A DNA stretch of 64,000 nucleotides from an uncultured Sphingomonadaceae bacterium (GCA_903871605.1 CAIQHF010000018.1:62001-126000), one strand, 5' to 3'. Positions 8,346 to 19,356 are shown, counted from the first letter of the stretch. Translations and numbers: made by a program. Notes: a model not told the origin generated them from the sequence alone.

Positions 8346-8522
8346 GGAGCGGTTCGGCCTGGCTGGGGCGCGCTTCGTCGCGTGACGGCGGCCCTGGTGA
8401 AGCGCGGGCGCCTACCATGGTGGCGCGCTTGCTTGCAAGGCGCTGCGCACGCCGATCATCCGCAGGCGGCCGCTCCCGGCTTGCCAAGCGGTCGGGGCTC
8501 GCCTAATGGCCGCCGCCTAGGT

Positions 8523-8599
8523 CGGGGCGTGGCGCAGCCCGGTAGCGCATTAGACTGGGGGTCTAAGGGTCGCAGGTTCGAATCCTGTCGCCCCGACCA
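8523..8599 (+). tRNA. tRNA-Pro(GGG)
   Basis: Acceptor CGGGGCG pairs with CGCCCCG, the D-arm is GCGC/GCGC, anticodon stem TTAGA/TCTAA holds loop CTGGGGG with anticodon GGG (reads CCC), and the T-arm is GCAGG-TTCGAAT-CCTGT. CCA is encoded at the end. A terminator follows 25 bases later. Confidence 0.97.
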
Positions 8600-8624
8600 G
8601 AGGAAACCACCGGAGGTTTCCACC

Positions 8625-8655
8625 AAAAGCCGGGTCAGCGATGGCCCGGCTTTTT
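8625..8655 (+). terminator. Intrinsic terminator after tRNA-Pro
   Basis: AAAAGCCGGG and CCCGGCTTTTT form a strong hairpin with a U run on the plus strand. Its A run on the left also allows use by the minus-strand carbonic anhydrase gene region. Confidence 0.85.
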
Positions 8656-8701
8656 CGTGTCCGGGATCACCGGCCGGGCCGGGCCGGCGATCGTCGGTCG
8701 C

Positions 8702-9232
8702 TCAATCCAGGCGTGTCAGGCCGCGGGCAAAGCGGCGCGCACGCGCGACATAGTGCGCCGCGCCGATGCGGAGCATGGCGATCTCCTCGGGGGTGAGCGG
8801 CCGCGCCGCCTTGGCGGGTGCGCCGACGATCAGGCTGCCCGGCGCGAAGCTTTTGCCCTCGGTCACCAGTGCGCCCGCGCCGACGAGGCAATCGTCGGCG
8901 ATCACCGCGTCGTTGAGCACGCGCGCGCCCATGCCGATCAGCACGCGGTCGCCGAGCGTGCAGCCGTGGAGGATCGCATGATGCCCGATCGTGCAGTCTG
9001 CGCCGATCGTCAGCGGGCTGCCGGGGTCCGAATGCAGCATCGCGCCCTCCTGGATGTTGGTGCCGCGGCCGACGATGATGGGCGTGTTGTCGGCGCGCAC
9101 CACCGCGCCGAACCAGATGCTGGCATCCTCGCCCAGCCGGGCGTCGCCGATCAGTTCGGCCGATGGCGCGATCCAGGCCGAGCCGTCGGCGGGGAGCGTC
9201 GGGGCGAGATCGTCGAGCGCGTAGACCGGCAT
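8702..9232 (-). CDS. Gamma-carbonic anhydrase family protein
   Basis: A 176-residue left-handed beta-helix protein of the gamma-carbonic anhydrase / YrdA-PaaY family. Hexapeptide-like repeats run from about residue 20 to 150, including SIWFGAVVRADN, NIQEGAMLHSD, CTIGHHAILHGC and VLIGMGARVLNDAVIADDCL. His residues at the expected trimer-interface metal positions (LHSD, GHHAILHG) are present, so zinc or iron binding and CO2 hydration are plausible. The ATG at 9232 is chosen because GAAAGG lies 6 bases upstream; an ATG two codons earlier is possible. No signal peptide is seen. It is divergent from the EI24 gene. Confidence 0.92.
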   Translation of the reverse strand: MPVYALDDLAPTLPADGSAWIAPSAELIGDARLGEDASIWFGAVVRADNTPIIVGRGTNIQEGAMLHSDPGSPLTIGADCTIGHHAILHGCTLGDRVLIGMGARVLNDAVIADDCLVGAGALVTEGKSFAPGSLIVGAPAKAARPLTPEEIAMLRIGAAHYVARARRFARGLTRLD

Positions 9233-9326
9233 GGGCATCCTTTCGTATCCTGCCCGACATCGGCGCCGCCGGCGCGATCCGCAAGCGTGCGCGGAACCCG
9301 CAGCCGCCGCCATTGGTACAGGCGCA

Positions 9327-10022
9327 ATGATCCGCGCGCTCTTCCTCGCCTTCGACGATCTCGGCGATCGGCGCATCCTTGCGATTCTCGCGCGGTCGCT
9401 GCTGGTGACGCTGCTGATCTTCTCGCTGCTCGGCGTCGCGCTCGGCTTCCTGCTCAACGGCTTCGATCCGTGCGGCCTGCTCTCGGCGGACGACAGCTGC
9501 CCGCTGGGCGGATCGGCGAGCGGGCTCGGCGCCGTCCTGCTGACCGCGGTGCTGGGCTGGTTGCTGTTCCCGGCGATCGCGATCGGGGTGATCTCGGCGT
9601 ATATGGACCGCATCGTCGCGGCGGTCGAAGCGCGCCACTATCCGCAAGCATTGGCGAGCGCGACGCCGCTGGGCTGGGCGCGCGGCGCGTGGCTCGGCGC
9701 GCGCTCGTCGCTGCGCGTGATCCTCTACAATCTGATCGCCTCGCCCTTCTACCTGCTGCTGCTGGTGACCGCGGTCGGCACGCTCATCCTGTTCGTCGCG
9801 GTCAACGGCGTCGCCTTCGGGCGCGATCTCGGCGACATGGTCGCCAGCCGGCATGGCGACCGCGCGTCGCGCAAGGCATGGCTGGCGGCGACGCGGTGGC
9901 AGCGCGCGGGCGTCGGCGCCATCGTGACAGGCGCGTTTCTCGTGCCCGTCGTCAACCTGATCGCGCCCGTGCTCGGTGCCGCGATGGCGACGCACCTCTA
10001 TCACGGCGCGCGACGGGATTAA
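9327..10022 (+). CDS. EI24 domain membrane protein
   Basis: A 231-residue integral membrane protein of the EI24 / CysZ-like family. Hydrophobic segments lie at about residues 20-45, 65-92, 130-160 and 195-220, separated by short polar loops. The characteristic NGVAFGRDLGDMVASRHGDR-type loop precedes the last helix pair. The family includes the sulfate-permeability factor CysZ, but no sulfate-assimilation neighbour is present, so the substrate is unknown. The start at 9327 is the first ATG before a hydrophobic N-terminus typical of the family. Confidence 0.85.
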   Translation: MIRALFLAFDDLGDRRILAILARSLLVTLLIFSLLGVALGFLLNGFDPCGLLSADDSCPLGGSASGLGAVLLTAVLGWLLFPAIAIGVISAYMDRIVAAVEARHYPQALASATPLGWARGAWLGARSSLRVILYNLIASPFYLLLLVTAVGTLILFVAVNGVAFGRDLGDMVASRHGDRASRKAWLAATRWQRAGVGAIVTGAFLVPVVNLIAPVLGAAMATHLYHGARRD

Positions 10023-10307
10023 TCAGTCGGCCGGGTCGTCGGCGTGCGTGGTATCGAAGCGCGCCTCGCCGATGGCGCCGGGATGGGCGCGGACGAAGCG
10101 CGCGAGCGCGATGCCGCCGCCGATCGTCGTGACGAGCACGAAGCCGAGCAGCACCCAGTCGATCGCCTCCATGCGGAAGCCGTAGCTGGCCGCGAGCAGC
10201 AGCACCGCGGCGGCGGCGATCGCGAACACGCCGGTGACGAAGATCACGCCGACCCCGCCGAGCGTTGCCGAGCGGCTGGTCGGACGGGTGCGGATCGGTT
10301 CGCTCAT
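10023..10307 (-). CDS. Small two-helix membrane protein
   Basis: A 94-residue protein with two hydrophobic segments (about residues 17-41 and 48-70), a polar Arg/Ser-rich start and an acidic tail. Its ATG overlaps the stop codon of ygfZ (10304-10307), so it is translationally coupled to it. No family function is recognised. It converges on the EI24 gene with no gap. Confidence 0.75.
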   Translation of the reverse strand: MSEPIRTRPTSRSATLGGVGVIFVTGVFAIAAAAVLLLAASYGFRMEAIDWVLLGFVLVTTIGGGIALARFVRAHPGAIGEARFDTTHADDPAD

Positions 10308-11071
10308 GCCACCGGCTCCTCGGCGATCGCTGTGGCAAGCCATGTGGGGACGATCGGGTGGCCGTCGACCGCGCCCAGCTTGACCGGTCCGCCGTCGCGC
10401 AAAGCCGCGACGCGCTCCGGCGCCACCGCCAGCCCGAGCGCGGGATACCAGGCGCGCGCGGCCTCGCCCGGATCGGCGTCGACCGCGCAGACGACCAGCC
10501 GCCGGTTGACCTTCTGCCGCCAGTTCATCCGTGCGGTGTTCTCCTGGCCGACATAGCAGCCCTTGGTAAAGCTGACGCCGCCCAATTCGACCGCGTTGGT
10601 CTCGAGCCACAACGTCTTGTCCTGGCCGAGTTCGGCGACGCCTTCGACGACGCCGAGGTGGAGGCGATGCGCGCGATAGGCGTCGTCGGCGGGCGTGCCG
10701 GTTGGCGAACCGAGCCAGCGATGGCCGAGTTGGGGCAGGCGGGGATCGTCGTCGCCTGCGGCCGACCAATGCACGCCGAGCGTCTCGTCGCGCGCGATCG
10801 CGATCGGCCGGCGCAGCCGGTACATGGACAGCCGCTTGGCCAGCGCGTCGGCTTGCGTCGCTTCGCAGTCGACCAGCACGTCGGCGCCGTCCGGCCAGAG
10901 CAGGAAGTCCCACTGTGCCTTGCCCTGCGCGCTGAGCAGCCCCGCCCAGATCGGCTGGCCGGTCGCGAGGCGGCCGGTGTCGTTGGTGACGAGGCCTTGC
11001 AGGAAACCCGCGACGTCCGCGCCCGAAAGCCGGATCAGCGCGCGCGTGGCGAGGAGGGTGGCGGTGGTCAT
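10304..11071 (-). CDS. ygfZ: tRNA-modifying / Fe-S repair protein YgfZ (folate-binding)
   Basis: A 255-residue protein of the YgfZ/GcvT-like family, which binds folate and supports iron-sulfur enzymes such as the tRNA methylthiotransferase MiaB. The diagnostic segment FTKGCYVGQENTARM, carrying the conserved Cys of the K-G-C-Y-x-G-Q-E motif, lies at about residues 167-181. Upstream are the GcvT-like elements GLLSAQGKAQWDFLLW and RLRRPIAIARD. The start at 11071 gives the usual N-terminus beginning close to the first beta strand. It is coupled to the small membrane gene downstream. Confidence 0.92.
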   Translation of the reverse strand: MTTATLLATRALIRLSGADVAGFLQGLVTNDTGRLATGQPIWAGLLSAQGKAQWDFLLWPDGADVLVDCEATQADALAKRLSMYRLRRPIAIARDETLGVHWSAAGDDDPRLPQLGHRWLGSPTGTPADDAYRAHRLHLGVVEGVAELGQDKTLWLETNAVELGGVSFTKGCYVGQENTARMNWRQKVNRRLVVCAVDADPGEAARAWYPALGLAVAPERVAALRDGGPVKLGAVDGHPIVPTWLATAIAEEPVA

Positions 11072-11238
11072 GCGCGCAACGTAGGGGGTCCCGCGCGATT
11101 TTTCATCCGTCGGCGTCGCGTGATCGGGGCGCCGCCGTCGGTCCTCCGCGCCAATGCCCTGTATCGTCGCACGACGCATCTTGACGCGCGCCGCGGCTGT
11201 GCGATTCTGCTGGCCGCGACGGGCTGGGGGGCTCTGGC

Positions 11239-11883
11239 ATGCGGATGGGTCGCTTCGTTTCTGTGCTGGCGCTGCTCGGGGCGACGCAGGGTGGGGCGCG
11301 TGCGGCCGATCTGCCCGGCGAGGCGCGACGGATGCTGGCGATGACGCCGCAGGATTTCGAGCGGTCCGCCACGGTCAAGGACGACGGGCTGGAGCTTGTC
11401 GCCACCATCACCACCGAGCCCGGATATCAGGAGCGGCACGGGCTGCTGCGCCTGGTGTGGAGCGACAATTTCCTGCGCGCCTTCGTCAACAAGACCAGCG
11501 GCGCCGTCACCTATCAACTGTATCAGCGCATCGTGTACCAGGGGCGGCTCTACAAATATTTCTGGACGGTCAACTACGAGACGCCGAGCGGCCCGCGTGC
11601 GGTCGAGACGCTCAACCTGGGGCGGACCGCGCAATGTTCGCGGTCGCAGCTGTACGGCGGCTGCACGCGCACCGAGAATCTCGCGGTACCGATCGACGAG
11701 CCGCTGCTCAGGACGATCGCCGCGCGCTATGTGCCGGGTGTCGATGCCGGCTGGCATTTCCGTTTCAAGGCGCAGACGGGCGACGATTATGACGGCGTGA
11801 TGGCGCCGGCCGAGGTGGCCGGTTTGCTCGCCGCGGTCGCGGACTACAAGCGTCAGCACGGGCTGGCGCAGCGTGCCGGCTGA
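11239..11883 (+). CDS. Exported protein of unknown function
   Basis: A 214-residue protein with a clear Sec signal peptide (MRMGRFVSVLALLGATQGGARA, cleavage expected near ARA-AD). The mature part has an FVNKTSGAVTYQLYQRIVY and YFWTVNYETP pattern, suggesting an alternating beta structure, and two close Cys (QCSRSQLYGGC), possibly a disulfide. No known domain is recognised. It is probably periplasmic. It stands alone between ygfZ (divergent) and the GFA gene (convergent). Confidence 0.8.
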   Translation: MRMGRFVSVLALLGATQGGARAADLPGEARRMLAMTPQDFERSATVKDDGLELVATITTEPGYQERHGLLRLVWSDNFLRAFVNKTSGAVTYQLYQRIVYQGRLYKYFWTVNYETPSGPRAVETLNLGRTAQCSRSQLYGGCTRTENLAVPIDEPLLRTIAARYVPGVDAGWHFRFKAQTGDDYDGVMAPAEVAGLLAAVADYKRQHGLAQRAG

Positions 11884-11892
11884 GCCGTTCGG

Positions 11893-12246
11893 TCAGCCGG
11901 GCGGATAAGTGCCGTCGAACGGGATGATCGTCGCCACCAGCGGGTGGCCCTCGTCCAGGCAATGCCAGTTGATGCTGATCCCATCGGGATGCGAGCGCGG
12001 GCGGTAGAAGCTCTTGATGCCGCATTGATTGCAGAAGATGTGTCGCGCGCGGCCGGTGCCGAAGCGATAGGTCGTCGTGTCGCGCTGTCCCTCGGTCAGG
12101 CGGAAGCGGCTCTCCGGGATGATCAGATGGAGATAGCCGGTCATCCGGCAGATCGAGCAGTCGCAGGCCAGCAGCTCGACCGCGGGCCCGTCGATCGAGG
12201 CCTCGAATCGGACGAGGCCGCAGTGGCAGCCGCCTTCGACGATCAT
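11893..12246 (-). CDS. GFA family protein (glutathione-dependent formaldehyde-activating fold)
   Basis: A 117-residue zinc protein of the GFA/CENP-V fold. The Cys ligands are in GGCHCG (about residues 5-10), CDCSICR (about 28-34) and FCNQCG (about 72-77), the exact family spacing. Most members are not true glutathione:formaldehyde enzymes and have no proven substrate. Its ATG is just after the stop codon of the ABC exporter gene upstream (two bases between), so it is cotranscribed with it. Confidence 0.92.
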   Translation of the reverse strand: MIVEGGCHCGLVRFEASIDGPAVELLACDCSICRMTGYLHLIIPESRFRLTEGQRDTTTYRFGTGRARHIFCNQCGIKSFYRPRSHPDGISINWHCLDEGHPLVATIIPFDGTYPPG

Positions 12247-12248
12247 CG

Positions 12249-14036
<1,788 letters not shown>

Positions 14037-14189
14037 GTCGCGCGCCTAGCACCGTGCGCCACCCGGCTCAATCGCGGGCGCCGCCCGTGCCGGGACACCC
14101 CTCTTATTTTGCAAGTGCGAAGACGCCATATAGGAGTAGAAGGCGGTCAGCCTGGTCTGTGCTACGGATGATGCGCGCCGCCGCGGGAG

Positions 14190-15419
14190 ATGGATTTGCT
14201 CTACGATGCCTATGAATTCCAGCGCAACTGGCTGAGCGGCGCGAGCCTGCTTGCCGACATGGGCAAGGGCTGGCTGCAAAATCCCGCCAATCCGCTGGGG
14301 CGGACCAGCTTCGGGCCGATGATCGCCTCGGGGCTCGACGTGTTCTCGCATGCGTCGCAACCGCGCGGAAAGCCGGAATTCGGCTTCGAGAGCACCGTCG
14401 TCGACGGCAAGACCGTCACCGTCTTCGAGGAGATCGTGCTGCGCAAGCCGTTCGGCCAGCTCAAGCACTTCACGCGCGAGGGGGTAACGGGTCAGCAGAA
14501 GCTGCTGATCGTCGCACCGATGTCGGGCCATTATGCGACGCTTCTGCGCGGCACGGTCGAGCGCATGCTGCCCGGCCATGATGTCTATATCACCGATTGG
14601 CGCGACGCGAAGCAGGTCTCGCTCGACGCCGGGCGTTTCGATCTCGACGACTATATCGACTATGTCACCGAGTTCCTGGCGCATATCGGGCCAGGCACGC
14701 ATGTGCTCGCCGTCTGCCAGCCGTCCGTGCCGGTCTATGCCGCGACGTGCCTGATGAACGAGGACAAGCATCCCTGCCGGCCGGCGACGCTCACCATGAT
14801 GGGCGGGCCGATCGACACGCGCGAGGCGCCCACCGCGGTCAACACGGTGGCGACGCAGCGCCCGCTTGCCTGGTTCGAGCATAATGTGATCGCGACCGTG
14901 CCGTTCAACTATGCCGGCGCGGGGCGGAAGGTCTATCCGGGCTTCCTCCAGCTTGCCGGGTTCATGGCGATGAACCTCGGCAACCACATGATGAGCCATT
15001 ACCGCATGTACCAGCATCTGGTCGACGGCGACGGCGAGAGCGCGGATGCGACCAAGGCGTTTTACGAGGAATATCGCTCGGTTTGCGACATGACTGCCGA
15101 ATTCTACCTCCAGACGATCGAGGACGTGTTCCAAGCGCACAAGCTGCCCCGCGGCGAGCTCACCTATCGCGGCCGCAAGGTCGATCCGTCCGCGATCGTC
15201 GATACCGCCATCCTCGCGATCGAGGGCGGAAAGGACGATATTTCGGGTGTCGGCCAGACCAGGGCCGCGCTGACGCTGGCGAACAAGCTCGCCGCCGGGA
15301 AGAAGAAATATCACCTCGCCGAGACCGTCGGTCATTACGGCATCTTCAACGGTCGCCGCTGGCGCGAGGAGATCGCCCCCGTGCTCGAGCAGTGGATCGC
15401 GGAGCATGCACAAGGCTGA
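14190..15419 (+). CDS. phaZ: Intracellular poly(3-hydroxybutyrate) depolymerase
   Basis: A 409-residue protein of the intracellular PhaZ family. The start MDLLYDAYEFQRNWL and the lipase-like box VLAVCQPSVPVYAA (about residues 172-185) are diagnostic. As in Ralstonia PhaZ, the nucleophile position is a Cys rather than Ser. The expected acid and His lie later (CDMTAEFYLQTIEDVFQ and TVGHYGIFNG). There is no signal peptide, so it should act on cytoplasmic PHB granules, releasing 3-hydroxybutyrate units. No phaC or phasin gene is adjacent. The next gene overlaps its end by 14 bases. Confidence 0.93.
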   Translation: MDLLYDAYEFQRNWLSGASLLADMGKGWLQNPANPLGRTSFGPMIASGLDVFSHASQPRGKPEFGFESTVVDGKTVTVFEEIVLRKPFGQLKHFTREGVTGQQKLLIVAPMSGHYATLLRGTVERMLPGHDVYITDWRDAKQVSLDAGRFDLDDYIDYVTEFLAHIGPGTHVLAVCQPSVPVYAATCLMNEDKHPCRPATLTMMGGPIDTREAPTAVNTVATQRPLAWFEHNVIATVPFNYAGAGRKVYPGFLQLAGFMAMNLGNHMMSHYRMYQHLVDGDGESADATKAFYEEYRSVCDMTAEFYLQTIEDVFQAHKLPRGELTYRGRKVDPSAIVDTAILAIEGGKDDISGVGQTRAALTLANKLAAGKKKYHLAETVGHYGIFNGRRWREEIAPVLEQWIAEHAQG

Positions 15420-16986
15420 TCGGATGCGGGTGTCGCTGGTCCTGGGCCTCGCGCTCGCGGCAGGGCTGCCGTCGTGGGCGACAGCGGCGATCCCGGCATC
15501 CGCGGCCGGGGTGACCGCCGCGGTCCGGTCGCCGGATGCGATCGACGCTGCGCTGAACAAGGCGCTGCCGCTCGCCAAGGCGAATGACTGCAAAGGCGTG
15601 CTGGCGGTGCTCGATCCGGCGGTTGCGGGCCGCGCGGGCGCAGGGACGGTCGCGCGTTTCTCCGCGCAGCTGCTCCGGCTGCCGTGCCTGCCGGCTGCGG
15701 GTCGCGTCGGCGAGGTCGCGCCCCTGCTCGCCGAATTGCGCGCGCAGGCGCCCGACAACGCGCTGATCCGCGGCTATCAGATCCTCGACGATGCGGATAC
15801 GCAGCATTATGCGCAGGCCGCCGACGATCTCGCCGCCGCCGCCGACCAGCGCTCGCGTGCGCTGGCGATGATCCCGGGCGATCTCTGGCGGCAGGTGGCG
15901 CAGGCGCTGACGCTGGGCAACGACACCGCACGGCGCGACCGGACCGCCCTGGCGCTGGCGCTCGCCGACTGGGACCCTGCCGATCGCCCCGAGCTCGCCG
16001 AGACGCTCGCCGCCGACGGGATCGGATCGCTGCTCGATCGGCATGCGCTCGACGACGCACGCGGGCTGCTCAATCGCATCCATCGCCCGCCCACCTTGTG
16101 GGAAATGGCGGTCGAGCGGCGCTATGCCGCGCTATGGCCCGAGATTGGCAAGATGATCGGGCCCGCAGGGGGCGTCGCGATCGACGGCTTCGCGCGCACC
16201 GCGCTCGATGCCTATGCCGATGCGCCGCAGGATCAGCACGCGACGCTCGATGCGACGATGGCGTTTTCCTATCTCGGCCGATACGACGACGTGACGACGA
16301 TCGCGGCGGCGACCCGGATCGCACCGGGAATGAGCGAGCAGCAGGTCGACATCGTGCTCGCCGACGCCGATGCGCAGGCGGCCTCGGGTCATCGCGACGC
16401 GGCGCTTGCCCGATTGCGCCCCTTCGCCAGCGCCGACCTGTCGACCACGCCCGAGGCCGCCGGCGCGCTGATCAGCTTTGCCGAGCAGCTCGAGGATGCG
16501 GGTCGCTACGACGAGGAGCTCGGCGTCGCCGACGCCGGCTTGGGAAGCAAGGCGGGATATTTCTCGAGCTACGGGCTCGCCTGGCTCAGGCGCAACCGGG
16601 TCTGCGCGCTGACCGGCCTGCGACGCTCGGCGGAGGCCAGGGCGGCGGGCGACGCGCTCAAGGCGGCGGCGGCGGACAATCAGGCGGCCGCGGTCGAGGG
16701 GCTGCTCTGTGCCGGGCGCGACGACGAGGCGGCGACGATCGCGATCGCGGCGCTTGGCACATCCGAAGGCGCCGACCGGCTCGCCGACCAGTTCCAGCCC
16801 GATGGCGCGCTGCTTCCGCATGCGCCGTCGCATCTGCGCGGATTGTGGGGCAGGCTGCTGGCCCGTCCCGACGTGAAGGCGGCGTTCGAGCGTTCCGCGC
16901 GCATTCTTCCCAAGCCCTATTGGCCGCTCGCCACGCCGCGCGCATTGCCGGCGCCTGTGGATGGCGCCGGCTCCACCACCACCTGA
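15406..16986 (+). CDS. Exported helical-repeat (TPR-like) protein
   Basis: A 526-residue protein with a signal peptide (MRVSLVLGLALAAGLPSWATA, start possibly 15424; the upstream ATG overlaps phaZ). The mature part is almost entirely alpha-helical, Ala-rich, with helix pairs spaced like TPR or Sel1 units (for example AYADAPQDQHATLDATMAFSY and LISFAEQLEDAGRYDEELG). The two Cys pairs are scattered. No catalytic motif is visible. Proteins of this kind act as periplasmic scaffolds; the partner is unknown. Its overlap with phaZ and 10-base gap to the epimerase suggest one operon. Confidence 0.78.
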   Translation: MHKADRMRVSLVLGLALAAGLPSWATAAIPASAAGVTAAVRSPDAIDAALNKALPLAKANDCKGVLAVLDPAVAGRAGAGTVARFSAQLLRLPCLPAAGRVGEVAPLLAELRAQAPDNALIRGYQILDDADTQHYAQAADDLAAAADQRSRALAMIPGDLWRQVAQALTLGNDTARRDRTALALALADWDPADRPELAETLAADGIGSLLDRHALDDARGLLNRIHRPPTLWEMAVERRYAALWPEIGKMIGPAGGVAIDGFARTALDAYADAPQDQHATLDATMAFSYLGRYDDVTTIAAATRIAPGMSEQQVDIVLADADAQAASGHRDAALARLRPFASADLSTTPEAAGALISFAEQLEDAGRYDEELGVADAGLGSKAGYFSSYGLAWLRRNRVCALTGLRRSAEARAAGDALKAAAADNQAAAVEGLLCAGRDDEAATIAIAALGTSEGADRLADQFQPDGALLPHAPSHLRGLWGRLLARPDVKAAFERSARILPKPYWPLATPRALPAPVDGAGSTTT

Positions 16987-16996
16987 CAGGATCATC

Positions 16997-17986
16997 ATGA
17001 CCGGAACGCGCCTTGCCGCGCGCATCGAACGCTGGCCCGTCGCGGGCGCGTTCGTGATCGCCCGCGGCGCCAAGACCGAGGTCGACGTCGTCGTCGCGAC
17101 GCTCGCCGATGGCGAGGCGAGGGGGCGGGGCGAGGCGACCGCGATCTATTATCATGGCGAGACCGCCGAGCGTGTGCGCGATCAGATCCTCGCGATCGCG
17201 GGACCGATCGGGGAGGGGGCGTCGCGCGCCGAGCTCGCCGCGCTGCTGCCGCGCGGTGCGGCGCGCAACGCGGTCGACGCGGCGCTGTGGGAACTCGATT
17301 CGCGGCGGTGCGGCGTGCCGGTGTGGCGGCTGGCGGGGCTTGCCGAGCCCAAACCGATCGTCACCGCCTTCACCATCTCGCTCGGCGAGCCCGCCAAGAT
17401 GGAAGCCGATGCCAAGGCGGTCGCGGGCAAATATCCGCTGCTCAAGCTCAAGCTGGCGGGCGAGGGCGATGTCGAGCGCGTCGCCGCGGTCCATCGCGGC
17501 GCACCCGATGCGCGGCTGATCGTCGATGCCAACGAGGCATGGACGGGGCGTGACATCGCCGCCGAGGCGGCGGCGCTGCTGCCCTTCCGCGTCGAGCTGA
17601 TCGAGCAGCCGGTGCGCGCCGGCGAGGATCATCTGCTCGACGGCGTCCGATCGCCGATCCCGCTGTGCGCCGACGAGAGCTGCCAGGATCGCGCCGATCT
17701 GGCGCGCTGCCTGGGACGCTATCAGGCGGTCAACATCAAGCTCGACAAGGCGGGTGGCCTCACCGAGGCGCTGGCTTTGGGCCGAGAGGCCCGCGCGGCG
17801 AAGCTGAAGATCATGGTGGGCTGCATGCTGTCGACCTCGCTCGGCATCGCGCCGGCCTTCCTCGTGGCGCAGGGCGCGGAGTGGGCCGATCTCGACGGCC
17901 CGCTGCTGCTCGCGCGCGACCGGCCCGATGGCTTCGCGTTCGAGCGCGGACGCATGCTGAATGCGCAGGGGACGCTGTGGGGGTGA
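16997..17986 (+). CDS. Dipeptide epimerase (L-Ala-D/L-Glu epimerase type, enolase superfamily)
   Basis: A 329-residue muconate-lactonizing-enzyme-type member of the enolase superfamily. The catalytic Lys pair sits in LLKLKLAG (about residue 153), the metal ligands in DANEAW (about 180), ELIEQP (about 207) and CADES (about 230), and the second catalytic Lys in NIKLDKAGG (about 256). This set and the short length match L-Ala-D/L-Glu epimerases (YcjG group), which recycle murein peptides. Exact dipeptide specificity varies and cannot be read from sequence. It probably shares a transcript with the two genes before it. Confidence 0.9.
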   Translation: MTGTRLAARIERWPVAGAFVIARGAKTEVDVVVATLADGEARGRGEATAIYYHGETAERVRDQILAIAGPIGEGASRAELAALLPRGAARNAVDAALWELDSRRCGVPVWRLAGLAEPKPIVTAFTISLGEPAKMEADAKAVAGKYPLLKLKLAGEGDVERVAAVHRGAPDARLIVDANEAWTGRDIAAEAAALLPFRVELIEQPVRAGEDHLLDGVRSPIPLCADESCQDRADLARCLGRYQAVNIKLDKAGGLTEALALGREARAAKLKIMVGCMLSTSLGIAPAFLVAQGAEWADLDGPLLLARDRPDGFAFERGRMLNAQGTLWG

Positions 17987-18008
17987 GTGGAGCGGGATGC
18001 GACTGACC

Positions 18009-18076
18009 CATCGTCACCCCGGCCTTGAGCCGGGGTCCCGCTTTCGTGGCTAAGGAATAGCAGGACTCTACAACCC
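18009..18076. repeat. Intergenic hairpin repeat, sphingomonad type
   Basis: The core is CCCCGGC (18017-18023) and GCCGGGG (18029-18035), followed by GTCCCGCTTTCGTGG, the form of a common dispersed repeat in sphingomonad genomes. It lies between the epimerase and mscS genes, which converge, so it may double as a transcription barrier. Confidence 0.75.
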
Positions 18077-18132
18077 GGTGACGGCGAGCTGATGTAGCGC
18101 GGTCACTCTCGTCCCCCTGAAAGGGGAAAGAA

Positions 18133-19356
18133 CTACGGCGCCGTCTCGTCCGAGACCTCATGCTCGACGGGCGTCGCGGCGCTGTTCGCGTCGCCATGCC
18201 GCACCTCGGGATAGGGCATGATACCGCGGCCCGATGGATCGGCGGTGATCGTTGTCTGCGTCGGGAAGGCGAACTCGATCCCGGCCTGGTTGAACGCGCG
18301 CAGGATCGCGAGGCAGACCTGGCTGCGCGCGTCAAACACCTCGTTGTAGTTGGACGAGGCGACATCGAACTGCAGCTCATAGTCGAGGCTCGAATCGCCG
18401 AACCCCGTCATCCCGACGCGCACCACCTTGCACCGGGGCACGCCGGCGACGAGCGTGCGCAGCATGTCCGGAATGCGCTCGCAGACGTCCTCTGAGGTAT
18501 AATAGGTGACGCCGATCGACAGGATCATCCGCCGCCGATCGAGCCGCGCGAGGTTGTACAGCTCCTTTTCGAGCATGTGCGCATTGCCGACGACAACCTG
18601 CTCGCCGGTGACCGAGCGGATCCGCGTCGTCTTGAGCCCGATCGCCTCGATGCTGCCCGAAATGCCGTTCCACTTGATGCTGTCGCCCTTGCGGAAGGGG
18701 CGGTCGAAGATGATCGCCAGCGCCGCGAACAGATCCTTGAAGATGCCCTGCGCGGCGAGCCCGATCGCGATGCCGCCGACGCCCAGCCCCGCGATCAGGC
18801 CGGTCACGTTGACGCCGAGATTGCCCAGCACGAGCACCAGCGCGAGCGAGAACAAGGTGAACGAGACGAGGAAGCGGATGATCCCCGTCGCCGATGCCAG
18901 CGCGCCATGATCCTGATCGGTCATTCCGGCGCGGTGCTCGACGAAGCCTAGCACCAGTTCGCGTACCCAGATCGCCGCCTGGAATGTCAGTGCGACGGTG
19001 AACAGGAAGCCGATCGTCTTGTCGAGCAGCGGCGGCGCGTCGGCATAGCCGTCGACGAGGCGCGCGGCGACGATCACCAGGAACCAGAAGCTGGTCCTCG
19101 CGGCGATGCGGCCGACGATCGTCCGCCAGTCGACCAGCGCGGCGTCGTCGCGACACAGGCGCTCGGCGAGCTTCTGGAGGAAGAGCAGCGCGGCGACGAG
19201 CAGGATTCCGGCCGCCAGCGCTATCGCGATATGCAGCCCGTTGGCGGCGAACCATTGCGCCGTCTCGGCGACGAACGCGCGGCCCTGGTCGACAAGGCCG
19301 ATCGGTGGCGTGAAGACGTGCGGGGGGAGCGCGGTCTTCGCGGCGGCCGACGGCAT
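18133..19356 (-). CDS. Mechanosensitive ion channel, MscS family
   Basis: A 407-residue membrane protein. Five hydrophobic segments lie in the first 240 residues. The pore-lining TM3 equivalent is GLIAGLGVGGIAIGLAAQGIFKDLFAALAI, continuing into FDRPFRKGD, the MscS signature; the beta domain (KWNGISGSIEAIGLKTTRIR) and the C-terminal alpha/beta vestibule follow. Three extra N-terminal helices place it with the longer MscS-like channels rather than minimal MscS. It should gate on membrane tension and release solutes during hypo-osmotic shock. The ATG overlaps the topoisomerase stop by one base, so the pair is coupled. Confidence 0.93.
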   Translation of the reverse strand: MPSAAAKTALPPHVFTPPIGLVDQGRAFVAETAQWFAANGLHIAIALAAGILLVAALLFLQKLAERLCRDDAALVDWRTIVGRIAARTSFWFLVIVAARLVDGYADAPPLLDKTIGFLFTVALTFQAAIWVRELVLGFVEHRAGMTDQDHGALASATGIIRFLVSFTLFSLALVLVLGNLGVNVTGLIAGLGVGGIAIGLAAQGIFKDLFAALAIIFDRPFRKGDSIKWNGISGSIEAIGLKTTRIRSVTGEQVVVGNAHMLEKELYNLARLDRRRMILSIGVTYYTSEDVCERIPDMLRTLVAGVPRCKVVRVGMTGFGDSSLDYELQFDVASSNYNEVFDARSQVCLAILRAFNQAGIEFAFPTQTTITADPSGRGIMPYPEVRHGDANSAATPVEHEVSDETAP

